NCBI GenBank assembly: GCA_026398535.1
Contig: JAPLSQ010000021.1
Span: 1-64,000, forward strand
Source of the DNA: Candidatus Sumerlaeota bacterium
GTDB lineage: Bacteria; Sumerlaeota; Sumerlaeia; Sumerlaeales; Sumerlaeaceae
Direction: 5' to 3'
DNA: 64,000 bases
The position numbers and the translations under genes were made by a program. The notes below the pieces were generated by a model. That model was not told where the DNA came from and did not search any database. It saw nothing but the letters and a program-made list of their open reading frames with translations. Of the stretch, positions 36,701 through 46,521 are shown piece by piece (the first letter of the stretch is position 1; each line of letters opens with the position of its first letter).

Positions 36701-38113
36701 TCACCCGCTATCCCTTGCGCCCCGTATGCGTTTGTTGAGATAATTGATCAGACTTTTCATGTTTTCATCGTGCTGCATCACGCCTTCAATTTTTCTGAAT
36801 GCGTACAGCACCGAAGTGTGATCGCGCCCGCCAAACTTGAGCGCGATCTCGGGGTAGGAAAGGGTCGTGAGCTTGCGCGCCAGGTATTGCGCTATGTGGC
36901 GCGGCGCGGAGAACCGTTTCACGCGGCTCGAACCCAGAAGGTCCACCCGGCGCAACTCGAAATACTGGCACACTTCCTCGATGATCGCGTCGATGTCGAT
37001 CGAGCGCCTTGGCTCATTTTCAATCAAATTGCCAAGCACCGCGCGCGCCATATCGAGTGCGAGCGGCTCTTTTTCGAGCGCCGAATAGGCGCGCAGACGC
37101 GTGAGCACACCCTCAAGATCGCGGATATTCATTGTCACGCGTTCGGCGATATAAACAGTCACGTCGTTTGGGATGTCGATCCCGTCGACCATGGCCTTGC
37201 GTTTTAGGATGGCGATGCGTGTTTCAAGGTCAGGCGGTTGAATATCAACGAGCAGTCCCCATGACAAACGATTGCGCAATCGATCCTCAAGCGTGGTCAG
37301 TTCCCGCGGGGGACGATCGCTGGAAATAACGATCTTCTTGCCGGCATCATAGAGCGCGTTGAATGTGTGGAAAAACTCGGTTTGAGTGCGTTCCTTGCCG
37401 CTGAAGAATTGCACATCATCGATCATCAGAAGATCAATGTTGCGATAAAAATCGCGGAATTCAAACTGCTTGCCCTGAGAGATCGCCTCGATAAACGAAT
37501 TCATGAACTGTTCGCTCGTAACATAAAGAACACGAAGCGTCTGGCCTGCGCTGGAATATTTGTGGCCTATGGCGTGCATCAGGTGGGTTTTGCCCAGACC
37601 CACGCCGCCATAGATGAAAAGGGGATTGTAGGATTTTGATGACGGCTCGGCCACCTGGCGGCTGGCCGCATGGGCAAAACGGTTGCACTCGCCAACGACG
37701 AAGGTCTCAAATGTATACTTGGGATTCAGGTATGTGGCGCGGGGAAATTCCAGCGGAGTGGGAGCACGAGCACCCTGCGGCTTTTGCGCGGTTACAGAAC
37801 GGGTGTCATGCGCCGGAAAGATGTCGTCCATCAGCAACGACGACGCCCCGTCACCCGTGTTTCCCGTCACAACAAAATCCACATCGACGGGCATCGATGT
37901 CAAGTCCCTGAGCGTTCGCACGATTCTGTCACGGTAATTGGCCATCAGCCAGTTGCGGAAAAAAGGACTGGGGACCGCGATGAGAAGACGGTTTCCTTCA
38001 GCGCCATGACACCGCGTGGGGCGCAACCAAGTGGCAAAACTTTCCTCATCAACGAGATCCTTCAGACGCGCCAACGCCTTGTCCCACATTTGTTGGTCAA
38101 ACGACTCCTGCAC
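36701..38113 (-). CDS. dnaA: Chromosomal replication initiator protein DnaA
   Basis: The 470-residue protein has the four DnaA domains: the N-terminal DnaB-interaction domain (WDKALARLKDLVDEESFATWL), a variable linker, the AAA+ domain with Walker A GGVGLGKTHL and Walker B LLMIDDVQF, and the C-terminal DNA-binding domain with the signature FGGRDHTSVLYAFRKIE. It melts oriC and loads the helicase. dnaN and recF are not adjacent, and the upstream 258 nt hold only one degenerate DnaA box (TGTGGATTT), so oriC is not assigned here. Confidence 0.97.
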   Translation of the reverse strand: MQESFDQQMWDKALARLKDLVDEESFATWLRPTRCHGAEGNRLLIAVPSPFFRNWLMANYRDRIVRTLRDLTSMPVDVDFVVTGNTGDGASSLLMDDIFPAHDTRSVTAQKPQGARAPTPLEFPRATYLNPKYTFETFVVGECNRFAHAASRQVAEPSSKSYNPLFIYGGVGLGKTHLMHAIGHKYSSAGQTLRVLYVTSEQFMNSFIEAISQGKQFEFRDFYRNIDLLMIDDVQFFSGKERTQTEFFHTFNALYDAGKKIVISSDRPPRELTTLEDRLRNRLSWGLLVDIQPPDLETRIAILKRKAMVDGIDIPNDVTVYIAERVTMNIRDLEGVLTRLRAYSALEKEPLALDMARAVLGNLIENEPRRSIDIDAIIEEVCQYFELRRVDLLGSSRVKRFSAPRHIAQYLARKLTTLSYPEIALKFGGRDHTSVLYAFRKIEGVMQHDENMKSLINYLNKRIRGARDSG

Positions 38114-38371
38114 GATATGTCCTCTAAAGAAAGTCGTAATTCTGGAAGCTGATCAGTCCGATTGAAATAACAAAAACAAATCGGCTGCTTCATGGCCAGC
38201 GGAACAGGGCGCGGATTCGTAATTCGCAGGAGCTATTTTGCCATGAATTCAGCGTAATAATTGTGGATTTACGTATTGATGCCCGCAAATCCGCAATTGC
38301 AAGCTAGATGTGCTGTAGTCTAATTTTGTTGCTAACATATGTTCTTTCGCACACCAGAATTCAGCATATTC

Positions 38372-39946
38372 ATGATGACCTTCGCACGCAAATTGCTTGT
38401 TGCTCTTGCAACCCTCGCCTCTTTGTGCGCGCAAGCGCAGTATGAAAGTTCGTCGGTTAATTTGCCGGGCGGAACCGAGGCGTTCGAGCCGGGTTTCGAT
38501 CTTGACGGCGATGGGCGCAACGACCTGCTGGTGGTGTTCCAACGCCGCATTCTGGTCTTTTTTCAGAAGGAGAATGGCGCCTTTTCTCCAGCACCTGACG
38601 TGGAAATTGGCGCGGGGGCGCCCATTCCTGATTCTTACGCCGCCATCACTCTGGGAAAACTCACGGGCGATCATGGCATGCAGTTGGCTCTCATTGGGCC
38701 GGAAGGCGTGGACTATTTGACCATGGCGCAGCTCCATGCCCAACCGACCCAACCCGTGGAACCCCGCGAACTCATGCGCCGCCACTTCAGCATCACCCCC
38801 GGACCCAATCTTCAGTACCTGAGTTCAGCCGTCGATTTTGACGGCTCCGGCCGCACGGCTCTCGTCCTTCCCAACAGCGATCAAATCGAGGTTTACAGGC
38901 CAAACGGTGAGGGACGCTATGTGTCGGCGGGACGCGCTTATATGCCGCAACAGACAATTCAGCGCACCGCCCTGCGCGCCGAACCATCATTGCTCGGTTC
39001 GTTCTTTTTCGGCGAAAATTCGCCCCAGAATATTGTGCAACTCCTGCCAAGACTCGACCGCTGGCTCGGTATTCAATTCGCTGTCGAGGTGTCAAGCGAA
39101 CCATTCCTCGTCGTCGATTACAACCAGGACAAACGATTGGATATCATCACCGGTTCGCGTGTGCTCTACCAGAATGCCCAAGGCGGTTTCGTGTCACAAG
39201 CCAGCGGCATCTACACTCAGATCGCCACGGCATACACGTTCCAGAAACAGCGGCTGGTCGCGGCGCCCAATCTCGTCGACATCAATGGCGACGGCATTCT
39301 CGACACTTTCTCGGTTCAAACCAACACCGCCAAGATGAGTCCGCGCACCGATGTCTCGATCTTTCTTGGCAAACCTGACCGCACGTTCAACAAAGAACCC
39401 GATTTCGTCCTGCGCACCCGCGATTTCGCCTACAGCGAGGCCATTCCTATTGGAGACATTGATCTCGATGGCGCGCAGGACATGGCCCTCATCCACCTCG
39501 ACTTCCAGGCATCATCCGCCTCCTCCCAGCTCAAAGCCTACCTGCGCAATGGCCTTGATGGTGAATTGTGCTTCTACCTGTGGGACAAACGCCGCAACCG
39601 ATACCCCGAAGCCTATTCCTTCAAACATCCCGTCCTGCTCAGCTACGAAATCTACGGCGCGCGGCAGCTTTTCCAACAGCAGATCGTCATCAACCAGGAC
39701 ATGGACGGCGACGGATTCCCGGATCTTGTCATGAAAAGCGGCGCCCAGCAGATATCCATTTTCAAGAATCAGGGCGCGCGCAAGGGCTTCTCCTCCAAAC
39801 CAATGACCACGATCCCGACGCCCACACGCTTCTCATCCTTGCTGGTGCAGGACCTGAACGGCGATAAAAAAGGCGACATCATCGTCTCCGGATACCTGGA
39901 CGATCAGGAGGACAGGATCATCTACACGTTTTTCATGTCGAAATGA
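38372..39946 (+). CDS. Secreted FG-GAP/VCBS-type beta-propeller repeat protein
   Basis: A protein of about 524 residues starts at ATG 38372, giving a clean signal peptide (MMTFARKLLVALATLASLCAQA). The listed upstream ATG 38339 adds 11 residues and fits a signal less well. At least seven FG-GAP-type calcium loops are visible: DLDGDGRNDL, DFDGSGRTAL, DYNQDKRLDI, DINGDGILDT, DIDLDGAQDM, DMDGDGFPDL and DLNGDKKGDI, spaced as blades of a propeller. Such proteins are extracellular binding scaffolds. It ends 4 nt before the phosphodiester glycosidase gene, so the two probably work together. Confidence 0.85.
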   Translation: MMTFARKLLVALATLASLCAQAQYESSSVNLPGGTEAFEPGFDLDGDGRNDLLVVFQRRILVFFQKENGAFSPAPDVEIGAGAPIPDSYAAITLGKLTGDHGMQLALIGPEGVDYLTMAQLHAQPTQPVEPRELMRRHFSITPGPNLQYLSSAVDFDGSGRTALVLPNSDQIEVYRPNGEGRYVSAGRAYMPQQTIQRTALRAEPSLLGSFFFGENSPQNIVQLLPRLDRWLGIQFAVEVSSEPFLVVDYNQDKRLDIITGSRVLYQNAQGGFVSQASGIYTQIATAYTFQKQRLVAAPNLVDINGDGILDTFSVQTNTAKMSPRTDVSIFLGKPDRTFNKEPDFVLRTRDFAYSEAIPIGDIDLDGAQDMALIHLDFQASSASSQLKAYLRNGLDGELCFYLWDKRRNRYPEAYSFKHPVLLSYEIYGARQLFQQQIVINQDMDGDGFPDLVMKSGAQQISIFKNQGARKGFSSKPMTTIPTPTRFSSLLVQDLNGDKKGDIIVSGYLDDQEDRIIYTFFMSK

Positions 39947-39950
39947 TATC

Positions 39951-42134
39951 GTGTTCCGCGAGATGCGTGAAGATATTTCAGAAAACAGCCGCATGGGGTG
40001 GCACACAATCGCCGATGTGCGCCAGATCAGCGGCAACGCTTTCCTGGGACTGAAAAAACTCTCGGTTCGATCGGGCAAAATCACCGCCGTCATGGCACGG
40101 GAATTTCTTGGGTTTCTCGAAAAACTGGCCGCGGACGCTGGACCGTTTGATGTGACGCGCGACCATCAATTTCTGCCGCGCATTGACGATGCCCGTGTGT
40201 CATGGTCGCGCTTATCTTTCACGCTTTATCCCGTGTACGTCGAGCGCCTGACCATCGTTGCCTCAGATCAATTCCCGTCCCCCGATGATCCCGTTCCGCT
40301 GATCATTAATGCGCCCGGCGAATGGACCGTGTGTGAGACCGCGTTATTGCCGGGCGCAAACCACCACAATAATTGCGCCGACTTGTGGCGCGCGACATTC
40401 AGCGCGGAACCACAGGCAGCAGAGCGGCTGAGCGGCGGGCTGGCGCTGAACGCAATCGAAATCCCGCACGCGGCGCTTGCATCCGGCGAGGTTGATCTGC
40501 GGCCCCTTCAGCTTCATGCCCTCAACGATTCCGGCGATTCCTGCGACCGCGGAAATCTGGGCGCCCAAGCCGCAATCGCCAACGCCTTCTGGCAAACCTA
40601 CTGGGCAACGGGCGCTTTGCGTTCGGAACGCGGAACAACATTCCCCATCGCTTTTCTTCCAATCGACCGCTCTTGGCGGGGCGAACATGATGAACCATGG
40701 CGGGAGCGAAAAGCGCCCCAAAACCGCACTTATTACGGGCGCACATCAATTCTCGCGCATATCCATGAAACGCTGACCCGGGCGCGGGCGCTTTTCTTTG
40801 ACACACAGCGATTGCGTTTCGAACCCACCCCTGATTTCGACCCCGCAAAATATGACATCAACCCGGACGACGTGAAGCTTGCCATCAGCGAACTCAACAG
40901 GACGGGGTTCCCGGATGCCTATACAGGCGCCAACAGCCAATTGCTGCCCGCATGGCGCGGACACGAAGAAGGCTTTGACTGCGGTGTTTATGATGCCGCG
41001 CCCAAGTCAGCGGATCACAAAGTGCGCATTCATCGTGTCGTGCCATATGCCGGATGCGCCTTTCTTTCCGAGGTGGTCAACCATACCAGCGAACTCAGGA
41101 AATGCGGAAAAATCAGGGGCTTCGGCGACCGGATATTGGCCGCAACCAACTCCACCTTCTTCCTGAATTTTCCCGAGGAGTATGCCTCGCTTCACAGCGC
41201 GATGAATGATCCGGCTGCGCTGCTGATCGAGGCCGGGCGCATACATCAGACGCCTGCCATGAGGCGCGCGACATTTGTCCTGTATGAAAACGGCGATACG
41301 GCCATCACCGTTGATGCCAGGATCAGCTTCCCGGACAGCGGAATGTCTGAAGACGGCCCCGATGAGGCCATGCAGGTATTCTCTTGTTTTCACAAGAGCG
41401 GCCAATCCTTCCGCAACAACTCAGCCGGTCCTTGTCAGCGGGGTTCCGTGATCGTGGGCGATTCGGTCACCGGGACGTTCAGCGATTCATGCGCTGATAT
41501 TCCGGCCAACGGAATTGTCATCGACCGCTGGCTGACGCCTCCCCTTCGCGGCGCAATCGGCGTGTCGCTGCCGCCCAATACCGATCAGAGCAAATCAAAG
41601 GTGCGTCATGCGTTCGCGGCCGGCCCGCTCCTGGTTGACAAGCATCAGATTGTGCCACTGGGCGCCAGCGGCGAGCAATTCCAGCCGATTGTCCTGCGAG
41701 CGAATCCTTCCGCCGAAGAAACAAGCGAACTGGCGCGAACGCAACTGCCGCCGTCGCTGCTCGACTGCGAATGCCGCGGTGTTCCGCCCACCCGGTTCCC
41801 TTATGACTGGAACGACACGCGTGCGCCGCGCACAGCCCTCGGCATGCGCGACGATGGAAGCGTGCTGCTTGTGGTCGTGGATGGCCGCGCCGATCTGGCC
41901 CACTCAATCGGCGTGACACTTGCCGAGCTGGCGCAAATCATGCTCAATCTCGGCTGTTGCTCGGCCATGAACATGGACGGCGGCGGGTCCTCCGTCATGT
42001 TTGTCAACGATCCCCGCGTGCAAGGCATGAAGCTGCGCGACGAACTGCGCGACGGTGTCGTCAATCTGCCAAGTGATCGTGGCGGTGTCGAGCGGCTGCT
42101 GCCCGTGCCACTCGTTGTTTGCCTGAGAAAATGA
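39951..42134 (+). CDS. Phosphodiester glycosidase (NAGPA/DUF2233) family protein with long N-terminal extension
   Basis: The 727-residue protein starts at GTG 39951 (ATG 39963 possible). Its C-terminal 250 residues match the NAGPA/phosphodiester glycosidase fold: TALGMRDDGSVLLVVVDGR, then SIGVTLAELAQIMLNLGC and NMDGGGSSVMFV with the catalytic-site glycines. The first 400 or so residues are not recognised and include no obvious signal peptide, though the family is usually exported. The family cleaves sugar-phosphodiester or exo-sugar units of glycans. It directly follows the FG-GAP protein gene. Whether it acts in the cytoplasm or is exported another way is open. Confidence 0.8.
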   Translation: MFREMREDISENSRMGWHTIADVRQISGNAFLGLKKLSVRSGKITAVMAREFLGFLEKLAADAGPFDVTRDHQFLPRIDDARVSWSRLSFTLYPVYVERLTIVASDQFPSPDDPVPLIINAPGEWTVCETALLPGANHHNNCADLWRATFSAEPQAAERLSGGLALNAIEIPHAALASGEVDLRPLQLHALNDSGDSCDRGNLGAQAAIANAFWQTYWATGALRSERGTTFPIAFLPIDRSWRGEHDEPWRERKAPQNRTYYGRTSILAHIHETLTRARALFFDTQRLRFEPTPDFDPAKYDINPDDVKLAISELNRTGFPDAYTGANSQLLPAWRGHEEGFDCGVYDAAPKSADHKVRIHRVVPYAGCAFLSEVVNHTSELRKCGKIRGFGDRILAATNSTFFLNFPEEYASLHSAMNDPAALLIEAGRIHQTPAMRRATFVLYENGDTAITVDARISFPDSGMSEDGPDEAMQVFSCFHKSGQSFRNNSAGPCQRGSVIVGDSVTGTFSDSCADIPANGIVIDRWLTPPLRGAIGVSLPPNTDQSKSKVRHAFAAGPLLVDKHQIVPLGASGEQFQPIVLRANPSAEETSELARTQLPPSLLDCECRGVPPTRFPYDWNDTRAPRTALGMRDDGSVLLVVVDGRADLAHSIGVTLAELAQIMLNLGCCSAMNMDGGGSSVMFVNDPRVQGMKLRDELRDGVVNLPSDRGGVERLLPVPLVVCLRK

Positions 42135-42194
42135 GCGGAACATCCATTCCATGTTGACTCCGGTCGCATTGCTGATGCATCGGTGATTGTCCGG

Positions 42195-43355
42195 TTACGG
42201 TGTTTTCTCAGCCGCGTCTGTCTCTGCGCGGTCGCCATCCTTTGCGGCACTCCAGGTATTCGTAAACCACCCTTTTTTCCAGAACAGCCATAGCTGTCCC
42301 AGCGCGATGAACAGCATCAGGCACAGGCACATCAGATAACCATATTTCCATGTCAATTCGGGCATGTTCCATGCCGAAACATCGGTATGATAATTCATAC
42401 CATAAAGACCCGCCAAGAATGTCAGCGGGATGAAAACCGTGGTGATGATGGTCAACAGCTTCATGATTTCATTCATTCGGTTGCCCACACTGGAGATGTA
42501 GACATCCATCAATCCCAGCGACAGATCGCGATATGTTTCCAGCATATCAATGATCTGCACCGTGTGATCGGACAAATCGCGAAGGAATATGCGGGTTTCC
42601 TGCGTGACATTTGGTGACTCCTGGCGCTGAAGATGACCCACGGCCTCCCGCAGCGGCCACATCGCCCTTCGCAACATAAGTATCTTCCGCCGGATCGTAT
42701 AGATGTCCAGCAGAAGCCTGCGTTGCGGGCGCTCCACGGCCTGATCCTCGATGTCGTCGAGTTTTTCGCCATAACCCTCGATGAGGGGAAAATAGGCGTC
42801 GACAATGGCGTCAAGAATGGCATAGGCCAGATGATCGCAGCCGGCATGGCGAATCTGCCCTTTGTCCGCGCGGATCCTGTTGCGGACAGGCTCAAGGCAA
42901 TCGCCGAGCGCCTCTTGAAATGTGACAACAAAATTGCTCCCGAGGAAGATGCTCATTTGCTCAGTAGCCTCACCATCGTGGAGCGGCGCCATGCGCGCCA
43001 CAATGAATTGACAGTTGCCGTATTCGTCCACCTTCGGGCGCTGATGCACGTTGACCACATCTTCAAGAGCCAAAGAATGAAGCTTGAAGATTTCCCCGAT
43101 GCGCCCGATGGTGGAAGCATCGCGCAATCCGGCGACATCCAGCCATAAAACCGGGTATTTGCCCATGATGGCGCGCAACTCGTCCGCGCGCCCGATCGGC
43201 TGTTCAATCAGGTCGCCCGGCCCATAGGCCATCACACGCATTGAAGTGGGATGGGCGCCCGGATCGCTGCACAGCATGCCCGGGGGCGCGCCCGACGCCG
43301 TACGGCGCTGAAATGCCGGCTTTCGCCGCTTGGAGGAAAATTGAGACCGTTTCAT
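42195..43355 (-). CDS. corA: Magnesium/cobalt transport protein CorA
   Basis: The protein of about 386 residues has the CorA plan: a long N-terminal cytoplasmic domain with helix-rich funnel, followed by two transmembrane helices and the GMN selectivity motif (GLYGMNY) near the C-terminus. I choose ATG 43355 over TTG 43391. CorA channels import Mg2+ (and Co2+) down the membrane potential. The first residues before the domain are Arg/Lys-rich. It diverges from thrS. Confidence 0.93.
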   Translation of the reverse strand: MKRSQFSSKRRKPAFQRRTASGAPPGMLCSDPGAHPTSMRVMAYGPGDLIEQPIGRADELRAIMGKYPVLWLDVAGLRDASTIGRIGEIFKLHSLALEDVVNVHQRPKVDEYGNCQFIVARMAPLHDGEATEQMSIFLGSNFVVTFQEALGDCLEPVRNRIRADKGQIRHAGCDHLAYAILDAIVDAYFPLIEGYGEKLDDIEDQAVERPQRRLLLDIYTIRRKILMLRRAMWPLREAVGHLQRQESPNVTQETRIFLRDLSDHTVQIIDMLETYRDLSLGLMDVYISSVGNRMNEIMKLLTIITTVFIPLTFLAGLYGMNYHTDVSAWNMPELTWKYGYLMCLCLMLFIALGQLWLFWKKGWFTNTWSAAKDGDRAETDAAEKTP

Positions 43356-43669
43356 GGTATATGTTTTTGAACCCTTCTGAGCGCGAAGCAAAATGTAAGA
43401 ATACTACAATGAACCGTCACTCATGAAACTGGCGCTCGGCGGTGAGCTTGTCAAGCGGGCCGGGGCACTTGCCGGCATGGCGCGCCAGACGCGATCCCCG
43501 TTTGGCGCATTCCCTGCCGCGCGCTGAATTTCATCTCCGAGACTGATATATATTGATTCATCTAATGCAGTAAAAGCGGGCACGTAGCCGCTGAAGAGGC
43601 ATCTTGCATCATCCCCCCGCCTCATCAAGGCAAATCCCGCAACAAATTAAGTTGATGGAGAATGTTGCC
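43356..43669. other. Intergenic region between corA and thrS
   Basis: This 314-nt divergent region should hold the promoters of both genes. I looked for a T-box leader (AGGGTGGNACCGCG antiterminator core) in front of thrS and do not see one. Small open frames exist on both strands but lack ribosome-binding sites and coding-like composition. The thrS ribosome-binding site GGAG at 43657-43660 is the only site I can support. Confidence 0.6.
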
Positions 43670-45631
43670 ATGCCGCAAACGGCTAATCTCAACAGGACAA
43701 TCAGTGTCAAACTGCCCGATGGCGCCCTGAAAGAACTTCCCCCCGGATCAACCATCCTCGATCTCGCCAAGTCCATCGGTTCAGGCTTGGCAAAGTCCGC
43801 GCTCAGCGGCAACATTGACGGCAAGCCTTCCGACTTGTCCAGCGTGATGCCGGACGGCGCCGAAGTGCGAATTCTGACATGGAAGGATGAGGCCGGGCGC
43901 GAGACATACAGGCACACATCAACGCACGTCATGGCGCAGGCTGTGAAACGCCTGATCCCCGAAGCACGGCTGACCATCGGACCTCCCCTGGCCGACAGTT
44001 TCTACTACGATTTTGAATTGCCGCAGCCCATCACTCCCGAACAGATCGGGCGGATTGAAGAGGAGATGGCCCGCATCGTGGCCGAAGCGCACGAAATCCG
44101 GCGCCGCGAGCTGCCGCGCGATGAAGCCATCGAGCTGTTCAAGCGGCTCGGTGAAAACTACAAGACGGAAATCATCTCCGAGTTGCCGTCCGATGAGCCC
44201 ATATCGATCTACGAACAGGGCGAGTTCATCGATCTTTGCCGCGGCCCTCATCTGCCAAACACATCATGCGTCAAAGCGTTCAAAGTGCTGAGCGTCGCGG
44301 GCGCCTACTGGCGGGGCGACGCGCGAAACAAGATGCTGCAACGCATCTACGGCACATCATTCCCCGACAAGAAATCGCTCGAGGAGCATTTGCGCCTTCT
44401 TGAGGAGGCGAAGAAACGCGATCACCGCAGGATTGGCCGCGAGCTCGATCTCTTTTCATTCCATGAGGAGGGGCCCGGTTTTCCCTTCTTTCATGCCAAC
44501 GGGACAATCATTTACCGTGAGATCATGGTTTTCCTGCGCGAGGAGCTGGCAAAGCGCAACTATGTGGAGGTGATGACTCCGCTGATCCTGAATGAGGAGT
44601 TATGGCACCGCAGCGGCCATTGGGACCACTACAAAGAGAACATGTACTTCACCGAAATAGACAAAGCGCAATATGCGGTGAAGCCGATGAACTGTCCGGG
44701 CGGCCTGCTTATCTATAAAAGCCAGTTGCACAGTTACAGGGAATTACCGCTCAAGGTGGCAGAGTTCGGGCGCGTCCACAGGCATGAGCTCAGCGGCGTG
44801 CTCCACGGATTGTTCCGCGTGCGCAGTTTCACACAGGACGACGCGCACATCTTCTCGACCCCCGCTCAGCTTGAAGATGCCGTGCGTGAAGCCATCGAAC
44901 TTATCCGGCATGTTTATACAGTGTTCGGTTTCGACGATTACCACATGGAGTTGTCGACCCGCCCCGAAAAGAGCATCGGGTCGGACGAGATGTGGGAAAA
45001 CGCGACAAGCGCACTGCGAAATTCTCTCGAAAAGCTCGGTATCCAATACAAGCTCAATCCAGGTGATGGCGCATTTTACGGCTCCAAAATTGACTTCCAT
45101 GTGAAGGACTCGCTCAAGCGCACATGGCAATGCGGAACGATCCAGGTTGATTTCTCCATGCCGGAAAGATTCGATTTGAACTATATCGGCCCCGACGGAC
45201 AAAAACACCGCCCTGTCATGGTTCACCGCGCGCTGGTCGGCTCGCTCGAGCGCTTCATCGGCATGCTCATCGAGCACACAGCCGGCAATTTCCCCGTCTG
45301 GCTGGCGCCCATTCAGGCCATTGTTCTTCCCATCTCGGAAAAATTCATGGACTATGGGCGCGAAACACTTGAGGAACTCAAGCGGGCCGGGGTGCGCGCG
45401 GCGATGGATGAAAGCGAGGAAAAAATCGGCCCCAAGATACGCAACGCCGAGCTGCTGAAAATTCCCTGCATGCTCATCGTCGGGGAAAAGGAAATGCGCT
45501 CGGTCTCGGTTGGCGTGCGGCGTCATGGCAAGGGCGATCTCGGCCCGCAAAACCGCGCGGAATTTATTGCGCAAATCCGGCGCGAAATCTCAGACAGGGC
45601 AAGTGAACCGGTTCGCCCGGGCGCGAAATGA
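43670..45631 (+). CDS. thrS: Threonine--tRNA ligase
   Basis: The start ATG 43670 has GGAG 9 nt upstream and gives 653 residues; the open frame runs further upstream to 43604. Domains are the TGS domain (residues about 5-65, ISVKLPDGALKELPPGST), the second additional (editing) domain with RHTSTHVMAQAVKRL, the class II core with zinc-site Cys in MNCPGG and the two His in VHRHELSG and downstream, and the anticodon-binding domain. It charges tRNA-Thr and edits mischarged Ser. The usual infC-rpmI-rplT cluster does not follow. Confidence 0.97.
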   Translation: MPQTANLNRTISVKLPDGALKELPPGSTILDLAKSIGSGLAKSALSGNIDGKPSDLSSVMPDGAEVRILTWKDEAGRETYRHTSTHVMAQAVKRLIPEARLTIGPPLADSFYYDFELPQPITPEQIGRIEEEMARIVAEAHEIRRRELPRDEAIELFKRLGENYKTEIISELPSDEPISIYEQGEFIDLCRGPHLPNTSCVKAFKVLSVAGAYWRGDARNKMLQRIYGTSFPDKKSLEEHLRLLEEAKKRDHRRIGRELDLFSFHEEGPGFPFFHANGTIIYREIMVFLREELAKRNYVEVMTPLILNEELWHRSGHWDHYKENMYFTEIDKAQYAVKPMNCPGGLLIYKSQLHSYRELPLKVAEFGRVHRHELSGVLHGLFRVRSFTQDDAHIFSTPAQLEDAVREAIELIRHVYTVFGFDDYHMELSTRPEKSIGSDEMWENATSALRNSLEKLGIQYKLNPGDGAFYGSKIDFHVKDSLKRTWQCGTIQVDFSMPERFDLNYIGPDGQKHRPVMVHRALVGSLERFIGMLIEHTAGNFPVWLAPIQAIVLPISEKFMDYGRETLEELKRAGVRAAMDESEEKIGPKIRNAELLKIPCMLIVGEKEMRSVSVGVRRHGKGDLGPQNRAEFIAQIRREISDRASEPVRPGAK

Positions 45632-45705
45632 GCCATTCTTTTCCTTTGCGTTATGTTGCCGTGTGGTCTTGCATCTGGGGCATAATAACGAAGTGATGAT
45701 GGAAA

Positions 45706-46398
45706 ATGATGAACCGCCGAAATTGTTGCCCGTCCAGTTGGTTGCTGTCCGTGTTGCCCGCATGTCTCGTTCTTGCCGGCTGCGTGTCTCCCCGTTATGA
45801 AACAGTTTATGCGGGACTGGCGCGGCCTGAGCGCGTCGTTTCCCCGCAGGCAAGGCTGGTTCCCGTCAACACGAATCCCATGCCGCTCAAGGATTACGCA
45901 GCCTGCGCGCTCAATGAAGGGCGCAATGATGACGCGCTCAAATTATACAAGGATGCGCTCAAGCAGTGCCCGGGCGATGATCAGGCGCGCCTTGGACTGG
46001 CCAATGCCTATTACCGCATGGGATGGTACTCGGAGGCTTGCCCCCTCGCCAGCGCCGTCATCGCCCATGGCGGGCCCTTCCTTCCCGCCGCCTCTCAACT
46101 CAAAATCGAGATGGAGACGGCAAGCGGCAATTATGACGCGGCAAGACAAGCCGCCGACGTGCTCGCTCAGTGGGCTGAACGCAACGGCCAGAAATACACC
46201 GCCATCGATGCATGGCTGATCGCCAGCAGGTTGTGCAGCAAACATCTTGACGACGCGCAGGGCACGTTCTTCTACCTCAACAAGGCAAAAGCTCTCGCCG
46301 GTCCCGCCGACCTTGAGGCCGCAAAGCGCATTGAAGGCTGCGAAAAAGAACTCAAGCGCACATGCTATTGGGCGCGGCTTTACGCGCGGCAATTCTAA
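45706..46398 (+). CDS. TPR-repeat lipoprotein
   Basis: A 230-residue protein with a lipoprotein signal (SVLPACLVLAGC lipobox) followed by a short Pro/Val-rich segment and at least two TPR units (GRNDDALKLYKDALKQCPGD near residue 75, GWYSEACPLASAVIAHG near 110). It is probably anchored to a membrane facing the periplasm and acts as an assembly scaffold. The start MMNRRN uses ATG 45706; no partner is evident. Confidence 0.82.
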   Translation: MMNRRNCCPSSWLLSVLPACLVLAGCVSPRYETVYAGLARPERVVSPQARLVPVNTNPMPLKDYAACALNEGRNDDALKLYKDALKQCPGDDQARLGLANAYYRMGWYSEACPLASAVIAHGGPFLPAASQLKIEMETASGNYDAARQAADVLAQWAERNGQKYTAIDAWLIASRLCSKHLDDAQGTFFYLNKAKALAGPADLEAAKRIEGCEKELKRTCYWARLYARQF

Positions 46399-46521
46399 AG
46401 GCTGAGCAGCACGCATCTCCGGCGGCCTGCCATCCCCGCCTTGGGGGGCTATCATATCAGATCATAAAACCGCGCATGATGTCCGCATAGACCGGAGCGA
46501 AATATACTAGTATAACAGGTT

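Noticed and set aside
38114..38371. Replication origin upstream of dnaA
   Set aside because: Only one degenerate DnaA box (TGTGGATTT) and a moderately AT-rich stretch are seen; an oriC normally has a cluster of boxes. Cumulative GC skew would decide this.
43356..43669. T-box riboswitch before thrS
   Set aside because: The conserved T-box sequence and a following terminator were not seen.
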